Shown here in pieces: positions 8,857 to 16,919 of a stretch of DNA of 37,453 nucleotides. The DNA is taken from assembly GCA_964613745.1 (NCBI GenBank), contig CAZTJA010000017.1, positions 1-37,453 of the forward strand, read 5' to 3'. Numbering within the stretch: position 1 is the first letter of the stretch; every line of letters begins with the position of its first letter. The notes beneath the pieces were generated by a model. The model had not been told where the DNA came from, did not search any database, and saw only the letters and a list, made by a program, of their open reading frames with translations. A program made the position numbers and the translations under genes. The DNA is from CAZTJA01 sp964613745. GTDB lineage: Bacteria; Desulfobacterota; Desulfomonilia; Desulfomonilales; Desulfomonilaceae.

Positions 8857-8870
8857 TACATTTCACGTCC

Positions 8871-9683
8871 CTAACCATTGTTAGGCCAAAAGATGAAAGC
8901 TACAGGAGCAATCACGATCCTGTACACCGCAAACGGCACCAACGTCCAGCGCTGAAGCATACCTATAAAAGCTTTTACCGCCAAGATAGCCGAAACGAAC
9001 GAAACTACAAACCCCACTGCAAAGAAACTGAAATCCGCAGCCGACAATAAATGCCAAGTCTTGTACAGGTCATATAAAGTCGCAGCGATCATTATAGGCA
9101 CGGCGGCCAGAAATGAGTATTCCGCTGCTAATCTGCGGTCGAGTCCCGAAAATAGTCCTCCGATGATTGTGCTTGCCGCCCTCGACATACCGGGCCACAA
9201 CGAAAAACACTGAAAAACCCCAATAAATAAGGCCTGTTTGTACGTGAGATCATCCAGACTGTCGCTCGAAGCCTCAGGCTTGAATTTTTCTGCGAGAATT
9301 ATCGCTATTCCTCCCACGCCTAATGCGAGCATGACGGTCAATGGCGTAAATAGATGAGTTTTTATTGTTTTATGTGCCAAAGCACCGGCAATTAATGCCG
9401 GAAAAGAAGTCATCAACAGGAGTGAAACCCCTCTTAACCCTGCAAAGCCCTTTTCATGAAGCCAATCGGTAGAGACCGGAACGAGGTGCAGGAATCTTTG
9501 GTAATAAAGAACCACGACGGCCAGAATTGCCCCAAGCTGAATAAACACTTCAAAACAGGCTGCCTTTTCACCGGTAAAATTCACGAGACTACCGGCCAAT
9601 ATAAGATGCCCTGTTGAAGATACCGGGAGAAACTCCGTTATACCTTCGACGATTCCGAGAATCACAGCAATCCACAGATCCAT
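8871..9683 (-). CDS. uppP: Undecaprenyl-diphosphatase
   Basis: A 270-aa polytopic inner-membrane enzyme that dephosphorylates undecaprenyl pyrophosphate, recycling the lipid carrier for peptidoglycan and other envelope polymers. The BacA/UppP family signatures are present: EGITEFLPVSSTGH at 13-26 (E13, E17, H26) and PGMSRAAST at 164-172 with catalytic Arg168. The second box departs from the usual PGxSRSGxT in having AA after SR. About seven to eight hydrophobic segments are visible. The gene is alone on the minus strand, separated from the upstream FKBP gene by a terminator. Confidence 0.95.
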   Translation of the reverse strand: MDLWIAVILGIVEGITEFLPVSSTGHLILAGSLVNFTGEKAACFEVFIQLGAILAVVVLYYQRFLHLVPVSTDWLHEKGFAGLRGVSLLLMTSFPALIAGALAHKTIKTHLFTPLTVMLALGVGGIAIILAEKFKPEASSDSLDDLTYKQALFIGVFQCFSLWPGMSRAASTIIGGLFSGLDRRLAAEYSFLAAVPIMIAATLYDLYKTWHLLSAADFSFFAVGFVVSFVSAILAVKAFIGMLQRWTLVPFAVYRIVIAPVAFIFWPNNG

Positions 9684-9717
9684 ACGTCCGCCGTTTTTTC
9701 TACTTTGTTAGTCAGGA

Positions 9718-9763
9718 GGAAAAAACAAAGGGTACCTGATCGAAACAGTCGATCCGATACCCC
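9718..9763 (-). terminator. Intrinsic terminator of the FKBP gene
   Basis: On the minus strand an outer stem GGGTA/TACCC and an inner stem ATCGA/TCGAT (9730-9762, with a small internal loop) are followed directly by TTTGTTTTTT. It lies about 23 bp after the FKBP stop and before uppP, so the two genes are probably separate transcripts. Confidence 0.75.
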
Positions 9764-9785
9764 GATTAGCTGTTCAAGGCTATGT

Positions 9786-10202
9786 CTATTTCACGCCTAA
9801 GAGTTCAACATCAAAGATGAGAGTTGCATTCGGAGGAATAACACCGCCCGCGCCCCGCGGACCATAACCAAGTTCCGATGGAATGGTTAAAGTCGCTTTG
9901 TCGCCGACTTTCATCATCATCAGGCCCTCGTCCCAACCCGGTATGACCTGGCCGACGCCAACCGTGAAGCTGAAAGGCTGATTCCTGTCTTTGGAACTAT
10001 CGAACTTTTTTCCGTCCGTTAACTTGCCGGTATAGTGCACCGTAACGGTTTGGCCCTTCTGTGGCTGTGGACCCGTGCCCTGTTCCTGATATTCGATTTT
10101 AAGCCCGGACGGCGTTGTAACTACTTTTCCTGCATCCGCGTTTTGTACGGACATTATCATGCACCCCCATAATAGAAATCCTGTAATGAGTAACGATTTC
10201 AC
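9786..10202 (-). CDS. Exported FKBP-type peptidyl-prolyl isomerase
   Basis: A 138-aa protein that accelerates cis-trans proline isomerisation during folding, probably in the periplasm. Residues 1-24 are a Sec signal (MKSLLITGFLLWGCMIM, then NADAG). Residues 31-138 are one FKBP domain, with VHYTGKL, the FSFTVG strand, VIPGWDEGLMMMKVGDK, and GYGPRGAGGVIPPNATLIFDVELL. The GTG start at 10200-10202 is preferred over longer forms because AAGGAG (10209-10214) lies six bases upstream and the signal peptide then begins at the start. The Cys in LLWGC is a poor lipobox because of Trp at -2, so lipidation is doubtful. It diverges from maf and is followed by an intrinsic terminator. Confidence 0.93.
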   Translation of the reverse strand: MKSLLITGFLLWGCMIMSVQNADAGKVVTTPSGLKIEYQEQGTGPQPQKGQTVTVHYTGKLTDGKKFDSSKDRNQPFSFTVGVGQVIPGWDEGLMMMKVGDKATLTIPSELGYGPRGAGGVIPPNATLIFDVELLGVK

Positions 10203-10208
10203 AAAACT

Positions 10209-10214
10209 CTCCTT
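10209..10214 (-). promoter_or_regulatory. Ribosome binding site selecting a GTG start
   Basis: AAGGAG on the minus strand, six bases before the GTG at 10200-10202. It fixes the start of the FKBP isomerase at its signal peptide and excludes a 46-residue upstream extension. Confidence 0.7.
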
Positions 10215-10381
10215 TCCTGTGTCGGGGAATCTAATATCAATTACATGTAGCCGTGTCCAGTATTTGCGGACAATTATGATCCACGTATTGAATTTTACCG
10301 ACGAACTTTTTTCCGGCGGCACGACAATCTGTATTTTCATGATCGCAAATGCTATTTTTAATCAAAGTCCCGACATCTTGA

Positions 10382-11014
10382 ATGCGATCACATATGAAAA
10401 ATGCCGATAATGAAATTATTCTTGCTTCCGCTTCGCCCCGTCGTAAAAGACTCCTCACAAGAATAGGCGTCGAGTTTAAGGTGATGCCGTCCGGAATAGA
10501 CGAATCTCCCACGAATGGTGAGTCACCCGAGGACCACGTCAGGAGACTGGCCGTTGAAAAAGGGAAGGACATAGCCGCAAAAGTGGATTCAGGGTTCATC
10601 ATAAGTGCGGACACCATCGTTGCAATTGACGGCACCATTCTGGGAAAACCAGAGAATGAAGATGATGCCTGCCGCATGTTGGGAATAATTTCGGGCCGAA
10701 CACATGAAGTCTACACAGGTTATGCCGTTATACGAGCTTCCGACAACTCGGTCATGAAGACGAAGACGGTTCGGTCACACGTGAAAATTAGGGAACTTGA
10801 GCCGGATGAAATTCGGGACTACGTAGATTCTCGTGAACCTATGGACAAGGCCGGAGCCTATGCCGTTCAGGGTATTGGTGCCGGAATCGTGGAATCGGTA
10901 AATGGTTCATACACGAACGTAGTGGGTCTACCGTTGTGTGAATTGGCCCAAGATCTTAAAGAATTGGGAATTTTCGATTTCCTCAAGGCAAACAGAAAAT
11001 ATGATCGCCGCTAA
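10382..11014 (+). CDS. maf: Maf-family nucleotide pyrophosphatase
   Basis: A 210-aa cytoplasmic house-cleaning enzyme of the Maf/HAM1 superfamily that hydrolyses non-canonical or excess nucleoside triphosphates to monophosphates. The N-terminal signature ILASASPRRKRLL, the conserved ISADTIV segment, and GRTHEVYTGYAV followed by DKAGAYAVQG are all present. The set resembles the dTTP/UTP-acting branch (YhdE-like), but specificity is inference. An in-frame ATG at 10394 gives a start closer to the family norm; neither ATG has a clear ribosome site. Its 3' end overlaps yggS by 14 bp, indicating an operon. Confidence 0.93.
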   Translation: MRSHMKNADNEIILASASPRRKRLLTRIGVEFKVMPSGIDESPTNGESPEDHVRRLAVEKGKDIAAKVDSGFIISADTIVAIDGTILGKPENEDDACRMLGIISGRTHEVYTGYAVIRASDNSVMKTKTVRSHVKIRELEPDEIRDYVDSREPMDKAGAYAVQGIGAGIVESVNGSYTNVVGLPLCELAQDLKELGIFDFLKANRKYDRR

Positions 11015-11687
11015 AACTGCAGCAATTAATCGGCGTATCACTGAAGCGGCTCTCCGCAGCGGAAGAACTCCCGAGGAAGTACGGCTTGTTGCGGCTGCAA
11101 AGAACCAGGAAATTGATTCCGTTTTGGAAGCAATTTCTTCAGGCGTCAAAATAATCGGCCACAATTACCTTCAACAAGCGGCCAAACATCACGAAGAAGT
11201 GCGTGCGTCAGGCGCTAAACTTCACATGATCGGAAACTTACAGAAAAACAAAGCATCCAAGGCGGTTCAGATTTTCGATTGTATTGAAACAGTTGATAGC
11301 ATCGAGCTTGCAGACCTGCTCGATAGGCATGCGTATAGCATTGGTAAGAAAGTGGAAGTCATGGTCCAGGTGAATGTCGGAGAGGAACCGCAGAAATCAG
11401 GAGTTTCTCAGGATGAGATAAACAGTCTTATTCAACATATTCGATCGCTCAAGCACCTGAAGCTCATTGGCTTGATGACCATCCCGCCTTTCTTTGACCA
11501 GCCCGAAAGGGCTCGCCCGTTTTTTCGCAAACTGAGAGAATGCAGGGATGAGTTGATGGAATCCGCCCTCTTAGAAGACAACATGGGAGAACTGTCCATG
11601 GGGATGACCGGTGATTTTGAAACCGCAATTGAAGAAGGGGCAACTTTAGTCCGAATAGGAACCGCTATATTTGGTCCCCGCGTCTAA
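11001..11687 (+). CDS. yggS: YggS/PROSC-type PLP homeostasis protein
   Basis: A 228-aa PLP-binding barrel protein of the YggS/PLPBP family, a regulator of free pyridoxal phosphate and amino-acid balance rather than a proven enzyme. PLP Lys34 sits in RLVAAAKNQ; the family blocks HMIGNLQKNK, QVNVGEEPQKSG, GLMTIPP and LSMGMTGDFETAIEEGATLVRIGTAIFG are all visible in short stretches. The ATG at 11001 is inside the maf end (14-bp overlap), preferred over an upstream ATG at 10938 that would add unrelated residues. Its 3' end overlaps the convergent serine hydrolase by 23 bp. Confidence 0.95.
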   Translation: MIAAKTAAINRRITEAALRSGRTPEEVRLVAAAKNQEIDSVLEAISSGVKIIGHNYLQQAAKHHEEVRASGAKLHMIGNLQKNKASKAVQIFDCIETVDSIELADLLDRHAYSIGKKVEVMVQVNVGEEPQKSGVSQDEINSLIQHIRSLKHLKLIGLMTIPPFFDQPERARPFFRKLRECRDELMESALLEDNMGELSMGMTGDFETAIEEGATLVRIGTAIFGPRV

Positions 11688-12723
11688 TCACGTCGAAAGT
11701 CCTGATAAGCATGTCGTGAATTCTTGGTCTGAAATCCTTTATTCTCATATCCGGTTCGCCTCGAATTACCCTGTTTGTGAGCAGTACCATAGATATTCCA
11801 CGATCAAGATCAATCCAGAGAGACACCCCGGTGAATCCAGTATGGCCCACAGCTTTTGCTGAAATGAGTGATCCTGCAGATGATCCCGTCCGGGCCGGCG
11901 TATCCATGCCCAGAGCTCGCCCGGATTCCGGAACATAACCGGCAACAGAAAAAAATTGATCCATAATGTGACGCAGGAATATATCGGACTCTCCTTTGAA
12001 CGTCTTAAGATATTCCTTGCCTATTTTCTGGACTGCCCTCGTAGTTCCAAAAAGTCCTGCATGACCGGACACACCTCCAAAAGCTCTTGTGTTTAAATCA
12101 TTGACCGCACCGATCCGATCCCCCTCTCGAGTGACGGCAACATTGTTCGTCCATGGATTGAATAAGATTTCACCTTTCAATCCCAAGGGGTCGAACAGAT
12201 GCTCATTCACTGCAGTATCAAGGGGTAGTGAGAATTCTTTTTCGAGAATTTCGGCCAGTAAAATAAAACCCAAATCTGAATACACATATTGCGTTCCAGG
12301 TTGATATTCCAGATCCTCACCCAAAATCAATTCCGAGCACCGCTTTCGGGGAGAAGAGCCGAGATCCATGAGATAATACGGTCGCCAAGCCCGCAGACCT
12401 GAACAGTGAGCCAATAGATGGGAAATGGTGATCCTGGCTTTTTCTTCCGACACACCATTGAACCAATGCTTCAGGGAGGTATCGAGAAAGTCGCAATTGT
12501 TTTGCTGGAGCAGTATGCACAACGGCATCGTGCAGAGAACTTTTGTAAGAGAGGCGAGATCGAAGAGCGTATCAGGTCCCGTCGGAACGGGTAGCGAAGA
12601 ACCCAAAAAACCAACATGATCTTCAAAAATGATATTGTCCGAATCGGCTATGCTGACGGATCCTGCCGTGAAAAGATGTTCACGAAGCCCCTGACACATT
12701 TCCGCATGTATGTCATTGAACAT
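11665..12723 (-). CDS. Beta-lactamase-fold serine hydrolase
   Basis: A 352-aa protein of the class C beta-lactamase/penicillin-binding-protein-like family (PF00144). The active-site SxxK is S58-LTK61, the second motif is YSD (in QYVYSDLGFILLAE), and the third box is HTG (in GHTGFTGVS). No convincing signal peptide is present, so it may be cytoplasmic or exported by another route. Family members act as esterases, peptidases or transacylases, so the true substrate is unknown. The ATG at 12723 has AAGAG nine bases upstream; a TTG at 12732 would add three residues. It lies 21 bp downstream of the lipoprotein esterase and is the last gene of that minus-strand set. Confidence 0.88.
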   Translation of the reverse strand: MFNDIHAEMCQGLREHLFTAGSVSIADSDNIIFEDHVGFLGSSLPVPTGPDTLFDLASLTKVLCTMPLCILLQQNNCDFLDTSLKHWFNGVSEEKARITISHLLAHCSGLRAWRPYYLMDLGSSPRKRCSELILGEDLEYQPGTQYVYSDLGFILLAEILEKEFSLPLDTAVNEHLFDPLGLKGEILFNPWTNNVAVTREGDRIGAVNDLNTRAFGGVSGHAGLFGTTRAVQKIGKEYLKTFKGESDIFLRHIMDQFFSVAGYVPESGRALGMDTPARTGSSAGSLISAKAVGHTGFTGVSLWIDLDRGISMVLLTNRVIRGEPDMRIKDFRPRIHDMLIRTFDVIRRGDQI

Positions 12724-12744
12724 ATGGACCAACTCTTGGGATCA

Positions 12745-13830
12745 TCAATAGTTGAGAGATCTGTTGTGGAAAACGAGCAGCGACAGGACTCCGGGGCCTT
12801 GATTAAAAATGTAGTCGTGCGGCCCTTTCAGGACGAGGTATTTGTGAGGAATTCCGTGCTCCTTCAGTAATGCATGCATTTTTGAAACGGACGGAAGCAT
12901 TCCGTCCATTTCGCTGGTAATCAATTGTATGTGCCGATTCTTCAGCAAATTCCGGTTGTTCCGAACGAAATAGGAATAAAGGTCCATGTAGGGACCGAAT
13001 GCGCCTTGGACGGAACCAATGGACTCAAACATTTCAGGATATTTAAGTCCGTAATACATGGATCTCGCCCCTCCCATTGAAACACCGTCAACTCCAATTT
13101 TACCCTGTGACACTCGGTAACGGTCTTTGAGAGCGGGTATAAGTTCATTCATTATGTATTCTTCGTATTCCGGCATTTCCGGTCCTTGAAATCTTACCGG
13201 CAACGGCGAAGAGGGGCATGCCAGTATGATCCCTTTATAGGGGTACCTGGCCAACAATCCATTGTAATAATCAAGGTGTTTGGCTGAAACAAAACCCTTG
13301 AAATCACGCGAATCCAACCTGTTGTGCCCCAATGCGGAAACAGCATCGTCCGCCTTATAATAATGGAGCCAAGCCAATGCTCCGTCCCGAGGAACGCGAG
13401 CACATTCGCCTGCTCCCCCGAACGCAATCACCAGTGGGTAATATTGACCGGGGTTGGAATTGTAGTCCTGGGGGAGGCTCACCGCCACCGCGCCTTTGTA
13501 GTTTTTGGAAGGAACGATCATGTATTCTGCTGGAACGGAGTAGCCTTTTATGGGTTCGTAGACGATATCAGGTTTCGGTAAACTCGTGGGTAAGGTCTGG
13601 CGCTTCTCCCGGAGATCGGGGTGAATGGACGCAATCTGATCCGGAGTTTTTTTTGGACCTGTCCGGGGAGCGTTGGCCGGTTCTTCGACCGTCTGAATTG
13701 GTCTCGGAACAGTAGCTCGGGGCTGTTCACTTTCTTTACAGCCAATAACAATTAACACAAACGTGGCGATCAGCAATAGATAGGTGCTGATTTGAGACTT
13801 CTTAATCAGCCCGCTATGAAAGATCTTCAC
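12745..13830 (-). CDS. Lipoprotein esterase (esterase D / PF00756-like)
   Basis: A 361-aa exported alpha/beta hydrolase. The N-terminus has a lipoprotein signal with lipobox VIGC (Cys31), then a Pro-rich linker of about 60 residues, and the hydrolase from about residue 95. The nucleophile elbow is DGVSMGG with Ser251; the likely catalytic His is in KGPHDY near residue 339. Esterase-D-type domains act on acyl esters, including ferulate or mycolate-like esters and siderophores; the target here is unknown. It starts inside the stop of the preceding paralogue (ATGA overlap at 13827-13830), so the two are translationally coupled. Confidence 0.88.
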   Translation of the reverse strand: MKIFHSGLIKKSQISTYLLLIATFVLIVIGCKESEQPRATVPRPIQTVEEPANAPRTGPKKTPDQIASIHPDLREKRQTLPTSLPKPDIVYEPIKGYSVPAEYMIVPSKNYKGAVAVSLPQDYNSNPGQYYPLVIAFGGAGECARVPRDGALAWLHYYKADDAVSALGHNRLDSRDFKGFVSAKHLDYYNGLLARYPYKGIILACPSSPLPVRFQGPEMPEYEEYIMNELIPALKDRYRVSQGKIGVDGVSMGGARSMYYGLKYPEMFESIGSVQGAFGPYMDLYSYFVRNNRNLLKNRHIQLITSEMDGMLPSVSKMHALLKEHGIPHKYLVLKGPHDYIFNQGPGVLSLLVFHNRSLNY

Positions 13831-14921
13831 CAGAGTTCCCGTGCACCGGGACGTCCTTCGCTTCTCACTGTATCCTGGCTTTGCCCGGAAGCCAGATCGG
13901 CTCTTTCAATCTTCAATTCGCGATCAATTCCCAACGCCCGCATATTGCGTTTGAAATGCTTTCCGAACCAATAAAGTGCTTGATGGCCATTTGGATAACG
14001 GTAGGCGCAATACCCGTGCCCGCAACTTTGAAAAACCGAAACATCTACGGGGAATCCGGAACTTCGCATGTCTTGAACGAGATCGTAAAGTCGGCCGTGA
14101 TTACTATATGTGTTGCAGCCGTCCTTGACGTTCGTGTTTATATTGTATGTTATCCCTCCGGCTTTTCGTATCCGAGCCGCATTTGAACGCCAAACATCGG
14201 GAGTCATAGGATAGCTTCCAAGGTCCGTTTGTTGTCCACCGCAGTATGCAAATACATCTGGACGTCGAGCTGATATCATAATAGCCTGGGCCGCTCCTGC
14301 ACAAGCTCCGTCAACTCCCCTGAAACGCCGATCGGGCACTGTTCGATAATGTGAGTCGATGAACGGAATGACTTCGCCGATCAGGTAGTCTTCATAACGG
14401 GCAGTATTTCCACCACCAGGATTCCAGAGTGATACCACTATCACATCTTCATACGGTTCTTCTTTGAGCCACTGATTGAAAATTCGCAGTTCCTCATCAT
14501 TTACATTGTCCTGAAATGATGCTGAAGTCAGTACACCTGATTTTAAGTTGTCCATGGTCAGCGGCACCTTGCACCAGACGGACCAATAGGTAGCCCCTCC
14601 GAGTTCAGGTCCATTGTCCCAGCCGGACTTTCCACCAAGAAGATAGACTACTCCATACCTCTTGTTCACATTTTGTTCATAATCTTCTGGAAGTATGACG
14701 TGAACCGGAAACGGGCCGGGAACATCTTTGCCGCCTTTGGCCTTTGCGCTGGTAAAAACCTCCGAATCTACCCTAACCACCTCGATATAGTGCTTTGTCC
14801 GCAAAAATTTAGTTCTTGCCTCAATTTCCGACCACGGTTCTTCCTTGGGAGCGGAATGTACAACTCCTCCAGTTGAAATCAGCAGAAACGTCGCCAAGAG
14901 TACACTTGTGATACGAGTCAT
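13827..14921 (-). CDS. Secreted esterase-D-like protein with Cys at the nucleophile position
   Basis: A 364-aa exported paralogue of the neighbouring lipoprotein esterase. Residues 1-24 form a Sec signal peptide ending VHSA. The esterase-like fold is recognisable from the HVILPEDYEQ strand, VVYLLGGKSGWDNG, VIVVSLWNPGG and RGVDGACAG. At the nucleophile elbow the usual G-x-S-x-G is G-A-C-A-G, placing Cys207 where the neighbour has Ser251; the codon is TGT, so this is not one obvious ambiguous base. A His-containing segment (SCGHGYCAYRY) follows at the expected place. It could be a Cys-dependent hydrolase or a binding protein. It is the first gene of a coupled set with the lipoprotein esterase and the serine hydrolase. 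Confidence 0.85.
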   Translation of the reverse strand: MTRITSVLLATFLLISTGGVVHSAPKEEPWSEIEARTKFLRTKHYIEVVRVDSEVFTSAKAKGGKDVPGPFPVHVILPEDYEQNVNKRYGVVYLLGGKSGWDNGPELGGATYWSVWCKVPLTMDNLKSGVLTSASFQDNVNDEELRIFNQWLKEEPYEDVIVVSLWNPGGGNTARYEDYLIGEVIPFIDSHYRTVPDRRFRGVDGACAGAAQAIMISARRPDVFAYCGGQQTDLGSYPMTPDVWRSNAARIRKAGGITYNINTNVKDGCNTYSNHGRLYDLVQDMRSSGFPVDVSVFQSCGHGYCAYRYPNGHQALYWFGKHFKRNMRALGIDRELKIERADLASGQSQDTVRSEGRPGARELW

Positions 14922-14992
14922 GGTTTTCTCCGGTTTAACTCATCAAATGCTTCCCAAGAATTGTAAGTACTATTCCACCTACAGACAAGTAG

Positions 14993-16735
14993 TCAGCGTA
15001 CCGTAACCTGATGAACGTGAACCGGGAAGCCCTGTTGGTCCACCGTTTGCGATTGCGAAGGATCCATTAACACAACACTGCTCTTCACGTTAACTCCGCG
15101 CAATGTAGATCGAACGTATAGGGGATATGTGCCGGGTCTACCGGCCTGAATTTGAACCGTCATATCATATGACTTATTTTCTCCCCACAATTCAATCCAG
15201 CGCTCAGCCATGGGAACTCTCGTCCGGATTCGATCCGTGGTGACTGAGAGAACCGTGCTCCCCGGAGGGAACAGTTTCCCCGGTTTTGCAGATATAATCT
15301 TTAAACCCGATGGTTCAGGACAAGATACCGTTATTCCACCATAATCAGATTCAGCCCCTTTGTTCTCAGCGACAATCCGGATCGTGAAAGTGCTTCCGGA
15401 TTGAACCGTCGACGGCACTTTCATCTCGGTTATTTTTGGTTCAGCTTCGCGAGGCAATCCTATTTCAAACACATTACCGACCCACGGTTTACCGTCAACA
15501 CGAACTTCGGCGAGGTATTCGCCCATATTGAGCGAAGCGGCAGCACCATGAAAATCCTTTGGAAACATAACCTCTTGCAGAGAACGAGCCCCCAGCTGTC
15601 CTTCATAGTTTACATCGGTTCCCGCTCCCTTAACTCGTATCTTTAGACTTCGTGGTACCTCTCCGTAATTGGAGAATGAAAATTTTACCTGAGGATCCGC
15701 CGCATCTTCCAGCTTCGGAATACTTGTCTTTAATTCCGGAAAAGCTGTATATGCTTTGCCCGCTAAATGATTGATAACCGTTTTGGGTGCATTATCCTGG
15801 GCTGGTGGTCTTGGGAGTGGCTTTTCCTCGACTTCGGTCTCTTCGGGCCGAACCGGCCTATTGTCCATAGATTCAGTCATTGTGGCCGAGGATCTTCTAT
15901 CTTGTTCCAAGCCCTTGTTCGCGTCCATATCGGTTGCCGAAGATGGTCCCGAACCAAGTGAAGCTTCCAAAATGAAGATTTTCTTGTTATCTCCTGCCCG
16001 GGAATTCTTGAATTGACTCATGAATCGGTTCATCCCCTGAGCATTGGCAATGTTCATTTTATGTGCTTGGCTTCTGCGTGTAGAATGATACAACCAGACA
16101 TTCCCTTTATCATCCGGCAACATGAGCACTACGTGGTAGTGCATGATCTTGTATCCTCGCTCCAGGCCGGGCTTGCTGATGCTGGCGAGATATACTTTAC
16201 CTGGACGCATTTGGGTCAGAACCGATTTCCAGGCATTTTGATCATGCAGATCAAAACCTCTGCTGTTCTGGCCGTTTGCCTTTCGAAGATCAATTTCTTT
16301 ATTTTCAGCGGAAATCACTTTAGGTGAATGCCCTTCCGCCAAATTCATGACGAGATCCCATCCAAAATCCCAATCGGCCCCCATTGGTGAGTTGTCGCCG
16401 CTATCACCCAGGCGGTCTCGCATGACTTGTTCCAACGTAAAATTGCGGTTAAACAGAAACCTGGAAATCGAAACCACCAACCCGCTGCAATTCAAACCGG
16501 GTGTGTCAAAGAATTTATCGGGTTGACTGAAAGTAGTGAAATACCCGTTGCTGTCCAAAGCTCCGTCATCTCGGTATGCAATACCCAAATGGGTATCAGC
16601 CAACCCTATTGCATCAGTCTTTTCGGCAATTCCCTTTTTCATAAGAACATCAGGTGCAAAAAGTTGGTCACCGTAGGAGATGCTCCATAAAAGCAAAACT
16701 ATACAGGCCGACGATAATAAGCTCTTAATGTTCAT
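14993..16735 (-). CDS. Exported NlpC/P60-like protein with C-terminal Ig-like domains
   Basis: A 580-aa exported protein. A Sec signal occupies residues 1-22 (ending ISYGDQ). Residues about 40-260 look like an NlpC/P60-type papain-like fold: LNCSGLVVSI with candidate nucleophile Cys83, then HYHVVLML (H199/H201) and VWLYHSTRRS (H217). A Pro/Glu/Arg-rich linker (about 265-325) leads to two Ig/CARDB-like beta regions (about 335-580). Family knowledge points to cleavage of peptidoglycan stem peptides or a related amide, but the assignment rests on motifs only. The ATG at 16735 opens directly onto the signal peptide; a GTG/TTG pair at 16750/16753 would add five or six residues. It lies 71 bp upstream of the esterase set. 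Confidence 0.7.
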   Translation of the reverse strand: MNIKSLLSSACIVLLLWSISYGDQLFAPDVLMKKGIAEKTDAIGLADTHLGIAYRDDGALDSNGYFTTFSQPDKFFDTPGLNCSGLVVSISRFLFNRNFTLEQVMRDRLGDSGDNSPMGADWDFGWDLVMNLAEGHSPKVISAENKEIDLRKANGQNSRGFDLHDQNAWKSVLTQMRPGKVYLASISKPGLERGYKIMHYHVVLMLPDDKGNVWLYHSTRRSQAHKMNIANAQGMNRFMSQFKNSRAGDNKKIFILEASLGSGPSSATDMDANKGLEQDRRSSATMTESMDNRPVRPEETEVEEKPLPRPPAQDNAPKTVINHLAGKAYTAFPELKTSIPKLEDAADPQVKFSFSNYGEVPRSLKIRVKGAGTDVNYEGQLGARSLQEVMFPKDFHGAAASLNMGEYLAEVRVDGKPWVGNVFEIGLPREAEPKITEMKVPSTVQSGSTFTIRIVAENKGAESDYGGITVSCPEPSGLKIISAKPGKLFPPGSTVLSVTTDRIRTRVPMAERWIELWGENKSYDMTVQIQAGRPGTYPLYVRSTLRGVNVKSSVVLMDPSQSQTVDQQGFPVHVHQVTVR

Positions 16736-16919
16736 TCGGGTATTTTTCACCAACTGTCTAACTTCAAATGATTTTACAAATTGTATCAGGAATTCACGAT
16801 GTAAGCAAGTTTTGCTTCAGCAACAAATAACGCTATCAACTCAAATGATAATACTTGACCTTCAATTAAAACATCTCTGTTTGTGCGATATACAATTTAG
16901 AATAACAAACGGCTTAGTC

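Noticed and set aside
10163..10165. Possible lipidation Cys14 in the FKBP signal peptide (LLWGC)
   Set aside because: Trp at -2 is not tolerated in normal lipoboxes, and a better signal peptidase I site (NADA) follows.
10237..10677. Minus-strand 146-aa ORF overlapping maf
   Set aside because: Lies antisense to conserved Maf motifs and shows no domain.
16862..16919. C-terminal tail of the lipoprotein frame beyond the gap (28 residues ending RCFN)
   Set aside because: It arises only because 100 N and a duplicated 55 bp shift the frame; the collapsed sequence stops at 16920.
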